A program made the translations under genes and the position numbers. A DNA stretch of 64,000 bases from Paraescarpia echinospica (taxonomy: Eukaryota; Annelida; Polychaeta; Sabellida; Siboglinidae): assembly GCA_020002185.1 (NCBI GenBank), contig CM034531.1, positions 71,178,049-71,242,048 on the forward strand, read 5' to 3'. Below the pieces are notes generated by a model. The model made no database searches, was not told where the DNA came from, and saw only the letters and a list, made by a program, of their open reading frames with translations. Below are positions 1-11,700 of the stretch, in pieces (position 1 is the first letter of the stretch; each line of letters starts with the position of its first letter).

Positions 1-1091
1 AAGGCTGACACAGCCTGGCCCTCATTTATACATGATTTAGCATTTTTGTACATGTTGTATACAACTTTCAACACAATACCATTAATACCGCATGAAATTA
101 TCTTAGACCACAGGGAGGACCGGTCTACTAAATCAAATGCTTTCTTATAATCGATGAAGACAATAAAGCCTTTTGAGTCGAGACAAATACAATTCAACCA
201 ATACCCCTATCTGAACACTGCCTGTTCTTCACCTATTACATTCGCTTTGTTTAGGTATGTGGTCAGTCTGGTGTTCTGAACAATCACTAAGGATTAATGA
301 ACACTTGTGCAGAATGTCACCCACTTAGCAGGTTTAATTGATCTATTCAGCAATGAGGACACTGCTTAGGCCTCACTCTGGACACTGTCACTCACAGTGT
401 TGTGTATTGTCTTAGTTGGTGCATTGAGCTAATCTACTTGACCATGAATCAGTGGTGGCTCTGGTTGTGTATTACACCCAGCTGTGGAGCTAAGGTTCTC
501 TGCCTGCTATTGTTTGATGGAAGCTGTGACTAATCTGTAATTGGTCACTGGCAGTAGCTTGTGTCAACAGACAGCATTAAGCCACTAGACCCTTGTTAAA
601 CTGGACAGTTGCCTGTAGGTTTTAAGCTGTGTCAAACAGTGAGTCTACCTTTTGCTCTCAGATAATCTGTCCTCTTAGTTTTACACATGAAGACATAATC
701 TGGCATAACTTGATAAGTCTTTGTAGCAGCACATTTGTACTTCCAGTGTATCATTGCAACATATCATACATATTACATACTGTGTGCCACATTTGAATGT
801 TGTGCATGTAATATTTCCATGCAATCCATTTGCATATATAATGTAAAACTTCAACAGCCGTTTTCTTCATTTTCACTTTTTGATCCCTACCATGTTCAAT
901 GCTCCATAACTTTGCCAATTTTTGTAGCAGTAATATTTTTTTGAAACCGTGTAAAGCACCCTACCAAACCTTTACAAGGATGTAAGAAAACAATGTTACA
1001 ATTTTTCCGACTTATCACTCATTTCGTCAGCCGGGGTCACACATAGACGTATTAGTCCAAAGGACTTCAGGGCCACTTGGCCCATTTTTTT
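1..1091 (-). mobile_element. Dispersed LINE-bearing repeat, copy A (truncated by window edge)
   Basis: This stretch is nearly the same as 59123-60213, in the same orientation, and both copies stop at a T-rich run after a shared GGGCCACTTGGCCC-like motif. The - strand of the first ~200 bases carries a broken non-LTR reverse transcriptase; the better copy at 59.1-59.3 kb reads FIDYKKAFDLVDRSSLWSKI, a reverse-transcriptase palm motif. Here the frame is disturbed (GAAGACAATAAAG against GAAGGCACAATAAAG). The remainder is non-coding and shared by both copies. The element sits upstream of the first GRB exon in the window, so it is probably intronic. The LINE clade is unresolved. Confidence 0.75.
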
Positions 1092-1244
1092 GTTTATATT
1101 GTCACTGAATGAAACATCTCTGTTTATGAAGAAAATATGCCAACTGTTTGTCAGCTGGTCAACTGCTGAAGCAGAATCTAGTTTGCTGAAATGTGTGCGT
1201 GTCTGACCCAAGAGCTATATAATGGAGTTAATAATTTCCTGCAG

Positions 1245-3146
1245 AAATCGGAGGAGTTTGGTATCTCACGCGTTCCTATGGACTTCACGGGGAACGGGGG
1301 TCGCATCGTGAATGACCCCAATGAAGCTCTGGGGGTGGCAATTGAAGAGGTCCATCATTGGAGGGTAAGTTATCCTACCCAACCTAACACACACGTGTCT
1401 AGTATCTCAATTGTTCACAGACTCTCGAGATTCATGCCCTGTTAGTGTCAGATCAGCAGGAAATAAAATCACCTTTTACCATCATCTGAACACAGAATAT
1501 TTTAACCTTACTTACCTTGGTGTGTTTATCCATCAGATGATGACTACAATATTATTGAATATTGGTTCAACACTGCCTAATCCTTGTAGTTGAAGCACCT
1601 CTGAGCTTGTGTTTCTGAAAACGCTCACGCAACAGAAATGTTTGTATTACTCTAAATGAGCACATGATCTGTGAACTCTCGCTCACGTCAGTTGTGCTCC
1701 GTTCCTACAGAAGAAGGCAGCGCTGCGGCCGGCCAAGTCGCCCCTGTTTGTCTGCCCGAAGGCCCTGGCGAACTACGTGTCGTCAGAGAACCCGGTCTAC
1801 TCGTCGGTACACGGGCTGGCCTCGGGCATCCACATGACGCAGCCGTGGTTCCACAGCGGCATCAGTCGCGAGGAGGCCGTCAGTCTCATCACAGAACACG
1901 GCCTTGTCGACGGGTGAGGCAGCGTTGTATGAATACAGTGGAACCTCTCTATTAAGGTCACCCTCAGGACTGGACAAAAGCAACCTAAATGACGTGACCG
2001 TATTGGCGGGACTCATTTTGTATATTTTACTGTATACAAAAAAAATTGGGACTGCCAGGGTGACCTTAATTGTGAGGTGGTTGTATTACCGAGGTGACCA
2101 TAAAGTGAGGTTCCACTGTACTGATTCATGTTAAAAACCTGTGTATGCGTACATACAAACATGCAATAAAAATAATTAGGTTAAAATCAGTTTTTAAAAT
2201 AATAAACAAGTCTACTAATTTATAGATAAGATAAATGTATTAGTATGTTAAAAGATATCAGTAAGTTTAAGATTGAGATAACATATAAGTAGTTTAAAGA
2301 TATAAATAAATTAAAGATATAAATATGTTTAAAATATAATTATAAATTTGTTTAGTATATAAATCACCATTGTATGAAATAAAGTGCTCTTGCCCACGTA
2401 GACCTGATGGGTTAATTAACCAGTTTATTTCTACGTAGACTTGATGACATGTTTGTGTTGTTGCAGTGTGTTTTTGATGCGGGAGAGCTACTCCCTGCCC
2501 GACACGTTTGTCCTGTCTCTCTGTCACAGCCATCACGTCAAACACTGCCAAATCAACAAGGTGATCCATCATCCTGCGCTTTACAAACATCCATGTTCAG
2601 AATTAGAGAAATCGCTGGCACTTTGTACCGCTGCGTTACTCTTTTGTGCCATTTTAAATGATACATTAATCAAGTGCACGTATATGTGCAATGCTTTCCT
2701 TTGTTTATTATCAAGTCATACTAGTTAATTTTAGCATCTATGTGAATTGAATTTGCCTAGATTTATGGTGGTATATAAATGTACTTTTTTATTATTAAAT
2801 TAAATTATTATAAAATCTTTCCCTGTTTGCAACTTTGATTTTCACTTAGATATCTGTTCAATAAGTGCTTGATGTTTTAAACTTGTGAAAACAACCTTGT
2901 AATATTGTTATTGCCATTAATAACTAGGTGTTGCAGTTGATCACCAAGTGCTGATAATGTTGTTGTTGATCACCAGGTGCTAATAATGTTGTTGATCACC
3001 AGGTGGAGAGTGACGGTCAGCTATACTACTCGTTGGACGGCGGTCGCACAAAGTTCCTTGACCTCATCCAGCTGGTTGACTTTTACCAACTGAATGCGGC
3101 CGGTCTTCCCACGAGACTCACATACTTCGTCACAAAGCTACTCTAG
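1245..3146 (+). CDS. GRB10/GRB14-like: GRB7/GRB10/GRB14-family adaptor protein, C-terminal exons (BPS + SH2), 5' part outside window
   Basis: Four exons join in frame: 1245-1364 (after TTTCCTGCAG, before GTAAGT), 1711-1913 (before GTGAGG), 2467-2560 (before GTGATC) and 3003-3146, ending in TAG. Phases are 0, 2, 0, giving 186 residues. Exon 1 holds the BPS segment (RVPMDFTGNGGRIVNDPNEA...), which in this family binds and inhibits activated insulin/IGF receptor kinases. Exons 2-4 hold a complete SH2 domain: PWFHSGISREEAVSLI, the phosphotyrosine-binding arginine in FLMRES, FVLSLCHSHHVKHCQI, and LYYSLDGGRTKFLDLIQLVDF. The protein ends soon after the SH2 domain, as is normal for the family. RA and PH domains would lie upstream of the window. 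It is a cytosolic adaptor at receptor tyrosine kinases. Vertebrates have three paralogues; invertebrates usually one, so no single human symbol fits. Confidence 0.93.
1936..2118. mobile_element. Pogo/Tigger-like MITE with TA target duplication
   Basis: The element starts CAGTGGAACCTC and ends GAGGTTCCACTG, with TA dinucleotides directly outside at 1934-1935 and 2119-2120. The terminal inverted repeats extend about 26 bases with mismatches. It is 183 bp with no coding sequence, so it is a non-autonomous DNA transposon. CAGTGGAACCTC-type ends and TA duplications are typical of the pogo/Tigger branch of Tc1/mariner. It lies in the GRB intron just after the 1711-1913 exon. Confidence 0.8.
2936..3002 (+). 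repeat. Short tandem repeat of the terminal-exon splice acceptor of the GRB gene
   Basis: The motif GTTGATCACCAG (first copy ending CAAG) followed by GTG occurs three times at about 26-33 base spacing, and the last copy is the acceptor of the terminal SH2 exon at 3003. The middle copy also offers CAG before GTG; its use would add 26 bases and shift the frame. Confidence 0.7.
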
Positions 3147-5806
3147 CAGTGGTCACATGATCAGTTCGTAGACAACTGTATGCTGACTCTGATAGGTCAG
3201 ATCACGTCACCGTGGTTACGGATGCATCATACACTCATATTGGCCTGCTCAAAAAGTTGCAGGTCATGTGATGATCACATGACCATGGGAATGATAACCA
3301 CCGTTATTGTCATATGACCGGTGTCGATGACGACTTCAACGCAAAGGACAGACTGTGTATTGACGCAAAATGCTAATCTGTTGTGAATGTGCGACAGGAT
3401 GTGAATTATGAAACACGGATTTGTGACGTTTCATGCAAAGACATTCGCAATGTGAACTGCTCACTCGGCAGACACAACAAACGAACTATGCTATGAGTAG
3501 AGGATGCTTCAGACAGCTTAGTCTCTAGGCTATTTATGCGTATTAATTTATTGTTGCCAGGCCACCTGGTGCTTGTTTTCTACCGCTATTTATGGGTGAC
3601 TCGCAATGCAAGGAGGTCAGGGGTCGGGTCATTTACTTAAGCCTTATCGCTCCCTGGTGGAGCATTGGCCACAAACGACTCCTTCTGTTGGACACGATTC
3701 TGGTGTTGTAATTGCCGTTGTACCCAACCACAGCCTGCTGTCACCTTATCTGCTTCTGTTGCTCTGTGCACCATGTCTCCTCGTCTGTCTTTTGCACTCC
3801 CTGTCTTGTTGTCATATCTTGCACTTTTACTTGTTACATCATATCTTGCACATTTACTTGGATTTTCATATTTTGTTAAGCATCATTAAAGCTGCCCTTT
3901 CCCAGCCTACCTCTTCCATAGCTATCGGTTTCTCCGTTTATGTTCACTGTACATTGTAGATGTGTGCGGTTTCTTTGGGCTATTGTTCATGCTGTTGATT
4001 GTTAACATCTTAGTTTGATTCCAGCGCCGCTGAGCGAGATCATCAGCCAAGTCAGAGCCATCTAGTCGTCTCCACAGTGTCCACTGATGCCATTTACTTT
4101 CCTTCTGTTCCTGTTCCTGTGATCCACTCAGTGCCCATCAGAAAGACAAATGTTGACAAGGTACTGCCCTGTCTCACGCTTTCACTTCTCTACATCGAAT
4201 CTGTCAGTGGTACTCCCTTCATGTATTCCTCAGCCAGTCTAATCCCGGATTCTGTGGTTTTATCAACATCCACACATTCATGGTCTTACTTTATCCTCAC
4301 ATTCCGTGTGCTTTTTCTCCTGTTATACCCCTGTTGTGAGTAGACGTACATGCGCACCCTCCTGCTGGCTTCCTCGTAGCTTTCACAGCAGTGTCATCCT
4401 CCTCTCACTTATATATGTGATGTTCAAACTTCTGATCTGTTGAATGCACTGAGCAGTGGACTGGCCTTAGCTTCACCTACAGGCCGGCTCTACCCCCATC
4501 ACCCTCCGCAGCAAGAGTACAGGGTTGGGGTTTTGGAGGCTAGAGTGGGTTAAGTGGGGTATATCTGGATGGCCCTTAAGGAACATACCCTGTGACCTTG
4601 TCTGGAAACCAAAGAGTGATCGTTTAGAACATGATTGTTTTGACAGTCTACAGGTGATGGTGGCAGATTGCAATTGTCGATTTTAAATTGATGTATACAG
4701 CGGACGTTCGCTATAAGGACTCATGGTGTCAGGAATATCCCCTAAAAGGAACATATTCCTTATAGCAAACGTCCGCTGTAAAGTGATGTTTTGTAATATG
4801 TATATTTTAAATTAAGCACATGTGTCTTGAAGCATTTCAAAAATGTGATACATAGTAATTTATTTTTAATCAAAGTAGGTTTGAGCATAATGTAGGCAAT
4901 ATCAAAAGTTAAGATCGACATTTGCGACTGTGACTTATGAATAGTGAAGGCTGTAGATAGGTATTAGGATAGATTAAAAACAGACATTATTTTTATGGAT
5001 GCATGGGGGGTTTACTGAGACAAGAATGCCCTTTTGCATTCTCAAAGGTATATAAAACGGGTGGTAAAGAGAATGATTTATGCATTTAAGCAATCCTTTT
5101 GTCTTGGCGTACAGAATGTGTGTATGCTGTTTACAAGTACATGCCGGGAGCCTCTTTACTATGTTCGTTTTGACACTTTAAGCAAATCTCAATACGCAAC
5201 ATTTTATGCAGTGCATTTTCGGTGCCAACAAATTATGCAAAACTGTGTATTCAGATTAACACAATGTGGGGTTTATAATTGCATCACCATTTAGTGACCA
5301 AGAAGGGTTGGGGTGAATGGGCGACTCTTCAAACTACAGCTACATTGGTACAAGTAGTGTTAACCTAATAGTATATCAGCAACAATAGTTCAACAGACGA
5401 TACAATTAATTTACTGGCTGTGGCACAGAACGTGTTATTCTGTCAGCGTTGAGTTTGGGGTACAATGAATGTAGCAATGTTCAATGGTGGATGTTTAGTC
5501 CATACGAGTGAAGCTGTTTACGTCACCGGATGCTGTAAAAAATCAGTTTGTGATGTCGTCTAATGAACCCAACCTAGCAGCAAATTTTAGAACTGTAGTG
5601 TTTCTGTTCATCGTGTTGATAGTCGATTATATTTTCTTTAAGCATCACAGTTGCGACCAAGTCGCGGATCTCATGTTGGCACTAGTATAACTTGTCAGTT
5701 AAGTTTCTTCTCTGAATAACGAATCCTTGTTTTACATGCGTGCGTGCGTGCCTAAGCAAGAGAAGTACTTGTAGTTCCAATGTCGAGTTGGAAATAAATA
5801 ATGCAT
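3147..5806 (+). other. GRB 3'UTR and intergenic DNA
   Basis: No coding exon is recognised here. Possible polyadenylation hexamers for the GRB transcript are ATTAAA at 3885-3890 and AATAAA at 5793-5798. A small duplication of a CATATCTTGCAC-type motif occurs at about 3815-3860. ORFs of 60-120 codons are present but resemble no family. Confidence 0.5.
4698..4778. mobile_element. 81-bp hairpin MITE with TA target duplication
   Basis: Twenty-two base terminal inverted repeats begin CAGCGGACGTTCGCTATAAG and differ by one mismatch. TA dinucleotides flank it at 4696-4697 and 4779-4780. The CAG...CTG ends and TA sites match short pogo/mariner-type MITEs. The remaining ~37 bases are a loop with no coding capacity. 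Confidence 0.7.
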
Positions 5807-6179
5807 TTGGTGAGATGCAGATGACCTGACAGTGTTGTTTTTCTTCTCATACACATGTTTAAAACATGTCCCAGTCAGTCGTCTGTCTGGCAAAGACAGC
5901 GCATTAGAACACCGCAGACAAATGGGGCCAGTTCACGAGACATTTTTCCTGTTTGGCTTGTCCTCAAAATAAATATTGTGAAATATTTATTGTTTGTAGA
6001 GTTCTACAGTCTGTGAGTGGTCTCCTTTTTGTTGTGTCAGTTAAGCTCTCTGGAACATGGGAATCAACTTTACATTTCATTACATGAATATATATGTATA
6101 TAATCAACATTTAACAAGATTGCTATACAAAATACTTTCAGATTAAAAATGTCACCAATTTATCATATTATGTATACAT

Positions 6180-6425
6180 AAGTGACCCCCTCTTGAGCAG
6201 CCCTCTCACCAACGACCCCCATCTTGAGTGACCACTCACCAATGACCCAATCTTGAGTTACCCCCCTCACCAACGACCCCTTCTTGAGCAGCCCACTCAC
6301 CAACAACCCCCCACTTGAGTAGCCCCTTCACCAACGACCCATTCTTGAGTAGCCCCTTCACCAACGACCCCTTCTTGAGCAGCCCCCTCACCAACAACCT
6401 CCCCACTTGAGTAGCCCCTAGGTAG
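6180..6425. repeat. ~30-bp minisatellite (ACCAACGACCCCTTCTTGAG type)
   Basis: About eight diverged units of CCTCACCAACGACCCCTTCT plus TGAGCAGCCC. It sits in the convergent intergenic space between the GRB and C5orf34 genes and recurs at about 15350-15595 in copy 2. Confidence 0.75.
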
Positions 6426-6605
6426 GGTCAGGGTCTAGGTAGGGTCACGGTCCGGATAGGGTTGGGATCTGGATAGGGTCGAGGTCTGGTTAGGGTCAAG
6501 GTCAGGATAGAGTCATGGTCTTAATAGGGTCAAGGTCTGGATAGGGTCCGGGTCTGGACAGGGTCAAGATAGGGTGAGGGTCTGGATAGGGTCGGGGTCT
6601 GGACA
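6411..6605. repeat. Short GGGT-rich tandem repeat (TCTGGATAGGGTCAGGG type)
   Basis: About 15 irregular units of 12-18 bases built on GGATAGGGTC / GGTAGGGTCA. It looks slightly telomere-like but has no TTAGGG register. The - strand ORF over it (PDPHPILTLSRPGPYPD) is simple repeat translation. The copy-2 equivalent is at about 15590-15775. Confidence 0.65.
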
Positions 6606-7217
6606 GGGTAACTCGGCCAAAGACCATCCATCGGTCACTTGATACGACTGCTCCAATGCATGGGTCAATGACACAAGAGTTTTGTAAAAGTACAAAAAGC
6701 ATATACGTTATATAATAAATAATTTAATTGAATAAGACGCTTACACAAAAATAATGTGACTTTGGCACTTATAGCAATATTAGTACATGGAAAGAATGAT
6801 ATGAAATACATGTAATGCTTCAATCGATCAGTTCAATCAATACAATAATGGATACAATTTGTTGTTAATTATCGGGCACGAGGAAGAAGCAAAGACAAGC
6901 ACTGTCTTATGAGAACGGCCATTACTTGAAGCATGAACACCGACCAACACAGGCATTCTTATAACAATGTGTCACTTTGGACCGTGTGCATGGGTGTGGT
7001 GTGTGTATATGTTTGGTGTGTCTGTGTGTGTGTGTGGGGGGGTAAGGAACTGGACAAGCAGAGGATGTATATATGGACATAACTTCAAACGAACCTAGCA
7101 GTGAATTATTACATTTGCTGAAAATAACCATGACTAGTTGAAGCTGAAAGTACAACAAAATACAGTTCCAAGTTTGTGTTGTGCTCAGTGATGACAGTAC
7201 ATGCACCTGCACACACA

Positions 7218-7295
7218 GTCACTTTGTACATGTAATCATACATGTCACTTTGTACATGTATGCATACATGTCACTTTGTACATGTATGCATACTT
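7218..7295. repeat. ~26-bp tandem repeat (CATGTCACTTTGTACATGTA)
   Basis: Three units of CATGTCACTTTGTACATGTA plus TGCATA. Copy 2 has an extra partial unit at about 16390. A GT microsatellite lies just upstream at about 7015-7036. Confidence 0.65.
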
Positions 7296-7775
7296 ACTGC
7301 TGGATACATTTATAGGGCACACAGGGATCTATATATATACAGACAGTAGAACATGCATGCACCTTAATTAACATTATTATATATCATATATATAAACATA
7401 TGTCTCTATGTAGTCAAAGTACACACACTTGTGTGTTATTGTGCTTGTAGTTGGCACTGATTACTTTATAAGCTGAAGTAATGCAGTACTTCAGGGCCAG
7501 TCTGGTTGCATCCCCTCCCCGGCGCCGAGGTCTACTCGCCTTTTTCTACTCACTCACTTGTTTGCATTACTGACGACGCATCTCAAAAACACAACATAAT
7601 TACAGTTATGTACTTACATGTACTTAACATGCTTTTCTAACTGTTGGAGATAGATGCAAACAGTAACTCTCCAGAGGGCGCCACTGAGAGCAAGTTTCAG
7701 ACCGAATGCTACTGCCCGAGGTTCATTGCTCTAAAGCTAGGTGTCATAACTGTGCCATATCAATTATATTATATC

Positions 7776-8593
7776 AAAAATAGATAAACGAGCAAAAAAT
7801 GAACTCGGAACACGTCCAAAACATGAAATTCTGCGATCGCTAGCACCCTCATGGCTTGTCCTGTCCCGACGATCTTGGTACCATTTGAAAGGATGTACTT
7901 TCTTTTATTATAGCATTGTCTAGACTTCCTGGTAACCTTTTATAGAACACCTATAAACGGACCTACAATCATGCCGTTTACGGTGTTCTGTGCGGTTCCG
8001 AACGATGTTGTCGGCGGGTACTCAGTACACTAATCTTCCGATTGCTGCGCTGTTTTTCTCAGTTGCATAGGTTCAGACATGTGCATTTCACCATTTCTGA
8101 TTCCATGTTATAAGGTCCACCCACTTTTAAACAGCGGCGATACCGACGTGCTTTGATGGCAGCGAAACCGATATATCTCTACGTTGGCGTGATGTCACAA
8201 TATCATAAGCCAACAGAGAATAAGGGTCAAAATTTGTTGCATTGGTTGATGTACGTGATTGTGTTGTCACGCCTACTTTGAATATTTCAGTTTAGCCGCC
8301 GTTTAAAAGCTTGTAGCATGAAATCAGATAATGGTGCCTCAATCGGTACAGCGGTGAACTGTGTCGACAAAACAACATCTTTCACAGTGTCTATGACACC
8401 AGAAACGGCACGGTTGTAAGACCTTTTATTTAGGAACTATTATAGGAAACCAGTTATATGGTTGAATATCAGAAAGTATAAGCTTTCAAACGATATCAAG
8501 ATTGTTGGGATCGGACAAACTATAATGGAACTAGCAATCGTTCAAGAAAGCGTTTTTGGATGTGTTTCATTTTTCGCTCGCTTATCTATTTTT
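7776..8593. mobile_element. ~0.8-kb long-inverted-repeat element (copy 1)
   Basis: The left end reads AAAAATAGATAAACGAGCAA and the right end, inverted, AAAAATAGATAAGCGAGCGA. Inverted similarity continues imperfectly for about 220 bases per arm (7776-~8010 and ~8370-8593). No ORF resembles a transposase. It looks like an old non-autonomous foldback or MITE-like element. The copy-2 equivalent is 16956-17773. Its right end abuts the likely C5orf34 polyadenylation signal. Confidence 0.55.
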
Positions 8594-8598
8594 TTATT
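8593..8598 (-). terminator. Candidate C5orf34 polyadenylation signal (copy 1)
   Basis: TTTATT on the + strand reads AATAAA on the - strand, 189 bases beyond the stop at 8787-8789. It lies at the edge of the inverted-repeat element, so the signal may be donated by the transposon. A second AATAAA on the - strand at 12526-12531 could serve an alternative short transcript. Confidence 0.45.
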
Positions 8599-8786
8599 AT
8601 ATGTAATAAAAGTGTGTCATTGGTTCTAAATGTATCTTTTGTATAAATAGAACAAGTATAAACCTTTCTGTGCTCAAATCTAAAAAATATACAATTATGG
8701 CCAACTTGATTAAAGATAGATCGTAGTGGGTTTACAATGTCATGTCTACGTCTCTGTAGAGACTGTCTTGTCACTTGGTCAATGCG

Positions 8787-11700
8787 TCAATGGCGCACTT
8801 CACTCGACTCTCGAGTCAAGGTCAGGAAGTGATCAAGATCCTGGACTGCCGCTGATGTCTTCCGCAGCACGTCATGGATCATGTCAAAGTTCACTTCCTG
8901 TGTCTGGGTACAGTCAGACTGGTCACTGGTCGCCACGGCAACTGTGTGTGTGTTGTGTCCAGTGTGTCCACTCTCAAGAAGGTCTGGCAGTGGTCAAGGA
9001 AGTATCAGACGTATGTAGATGTCTAACCTCCGCAAGATCTATACAAAGAGTATTCTCAGCAGCGTGAAGCAGTTGTTCTGTTCAATATCTAACACATAAA
9101 CCCCGGCAACAAGTGGACAAGGAACCCTTTGGCTTATCAACAGTCCAACTTTTGTTTTTATTCCTGTGACACCTGCCCTTATAGCATTGACACAGTCAGT
9201 AGATAAAGTGCTCATTCATTTATAATCCTCTCACTGTGTGGGAATGAAGACTAAGTTCTATCTGACCTACGCTTTTCCTTCACTAACATTACTTCTATCT
9301 GATCTACACTTTTCCTTCACTAACATTACTTCTATCTGATCTACACTTTTCCTTCACTAACATTACTTCTATCTGATCTACACATTTCCTTCACTAACAT
9401 TACTTCTATGTGACCTACACTTTTCCTTCACTAACATTACTTCTATCTGATCTACACATTTCCTTCACTAACATTACTTCTATCTGACCTACACTTTTCC
9501 TTCACTAACATTACTTCTATCTGATCTACACTTTTCCTTCACTAACAATACTTCTATCTGATCTACACATTTCCTACACTAACATTACTTCTATCTGATC
9601 TACACTTTTCCTTCACTAACATTACTTCTATCTGACCTACGCATTTCCTTCACTAACATTACTTCTATCTGACCTACGCATTTCCTTCACTAACATTACT
9701 TCTATCTGATCTACATTTTTCCTTCACTAACATTACTTCTATCTGATCTACACTTTTCCTTCACTGACATTACTTCTATCTGATCTACACATTTCCTTCA
9801 CTGACATTACTTCTATCTCATCTACACTTTTCCTTCACTAACATTACTTCTATCTGACCTACACTTTTCCTTCATTAACATTACTTCTATCTGACCTACA
9901 CTTTTCCTTCACTAACATTACTTCTATCTGACCTACGCTTTTCCTTCACTAACATTACTTCTATCTGACCTACGCTTTTTCTTCACTAACATTACTTCTA
10001 TCTGACCTACGCTTTTCCTTCACTAACATTACTTCTATCTGACCTACGCTTTTCCTTCACTAACATTACTATCTGATCTGACCTACGCTTTTCCTTCACT
10101 AACATTACTTCTATCTGACCTACGCTTTTCCTTCACTAACATTACTTCTATCTGACCTACGCTTTTCCTTCACTAACATTACTTCTATCTGACCTACGCT
10201 TTTCCTTCATTAACATTACTTCTATCTGACCTACGCTTTTCCTTCACTAACATTACTTGTATCTGACCTACGCTTTTCCTTCACTAACATTACTTCTATC
10301 CGACCTACACTTTTCCTTCACTAACATTACTTCTATCTGATCTACACATTTCCTTCACTAACATTACTTCTATCTGAACCTACACTTTTCCTTCACTAAC
10401 ATTACTTCTATCCGATCTACACTTTTCCTTCACTAACATTACTTCTATCCGATCTACACATTTCCTTCAATAACATTACTTCTATCCGACCTACACTTTT
10501 CCTTCACTAACATTACTTCTATCTGATCTACACTTTTCCTTCACTAACATTACTTCTATCTGATCTACACTTTTCCTTCACTAACATTAGTACTATCTGA
10601 TCTATACATTTCCTTCACTAACATTACTTTTATCTGACCTACACTTTTCCTTCACTAACATTACTTCTATCTGACCTACGCTTTTCCTTCACTAACATTA
10701 CTTCTATCTGACCTACACTTTTCCTTCACTAACATTACTTCTATCTGACCTACGCTTTTCCTTCACTAACATTACTTCTATCTGATCTACACTTTTCCTT
10801 CACTAACATTACTTCTATCTAAACAACACTGTTAATTCACTAAAACTACTTCTATCTGATATGCTGTAACAATTCTAGTTTGTTACACCTGCGGTAACAA
10901 TTTTAGATATGCTGTAACAATTCTAGTTTGTTACACCTGCTGTAACAATTTTAGATATGCTGTAACAATTCTAGTTTATTACACCTGCTATAACCATTCT
11001 GGTTTGTTACACCTGCTGTAACAATCCTGGTTTGTTACACATGTTGTAACAAGTCAGGTTTGTTACACCTGCATTAACAATTCTGGTTTGTTACACCTGC
11101 TGTAACAATTCTAGTTTGTTACACCTGTTGTAATTATTCTAGTTTGTGTACACTTGCTGTAACAATTCTCGTTTGATGCATCTGCTGTAACACTTCAAAT
11201 TTGTTACACGTGTTGTAACAATGTTAGTTTGTTACACACGTTTGTTACACATGATGTAACAATGCTAGCTTATTACACATATTGTAACAGTTCTAGTTTG
11301 TTACACCTGCTGTAACAATTCTAGTTTGCTACACATATTGTAACAATGTTAGTTTGGTATACCTGTTGTAACAATGCTAGTTTGTTGCACCTGCTGTAAC
11401 AATTCTAGTTTGCTACGCCTGCTGTAACAATTCTAGTTTTTTACGCCTGCTGTATAAATGCTAGTTTTGTACGCCTCCTGTAACAATGCTAGTTTGTTAT
11501 GCCTGCTGTAAGAATGCTAGCTTGTTACGTCTGCTATAACAATGCTAGTTTGTTATGCCTGCTGTAAGAATGCTAGTTTGTTATGCCTGCTGTAAGAATG
11601 CTAGTTTGTTACACATGCTGTAACAATGCTAGTTTGTTATGCCTGCTGTAACAATGCTAGTTTGTTATGCCTGCTGTAACAATGCTAGTTTGTAATGCCT

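Noticed and set aside
6411..6605. Possible interstitial telomere repeat
   Set aside because: Units are irregular GGATAGGGTC variants, not TTAGGG or another known telomere repeat in register.
8726..9067. 113-codon + strand ORF present in both copies
   Set aside because: It is the antisense shadow of the terminal C5orf34 exon; the - strand reading has homology and a proper stop.
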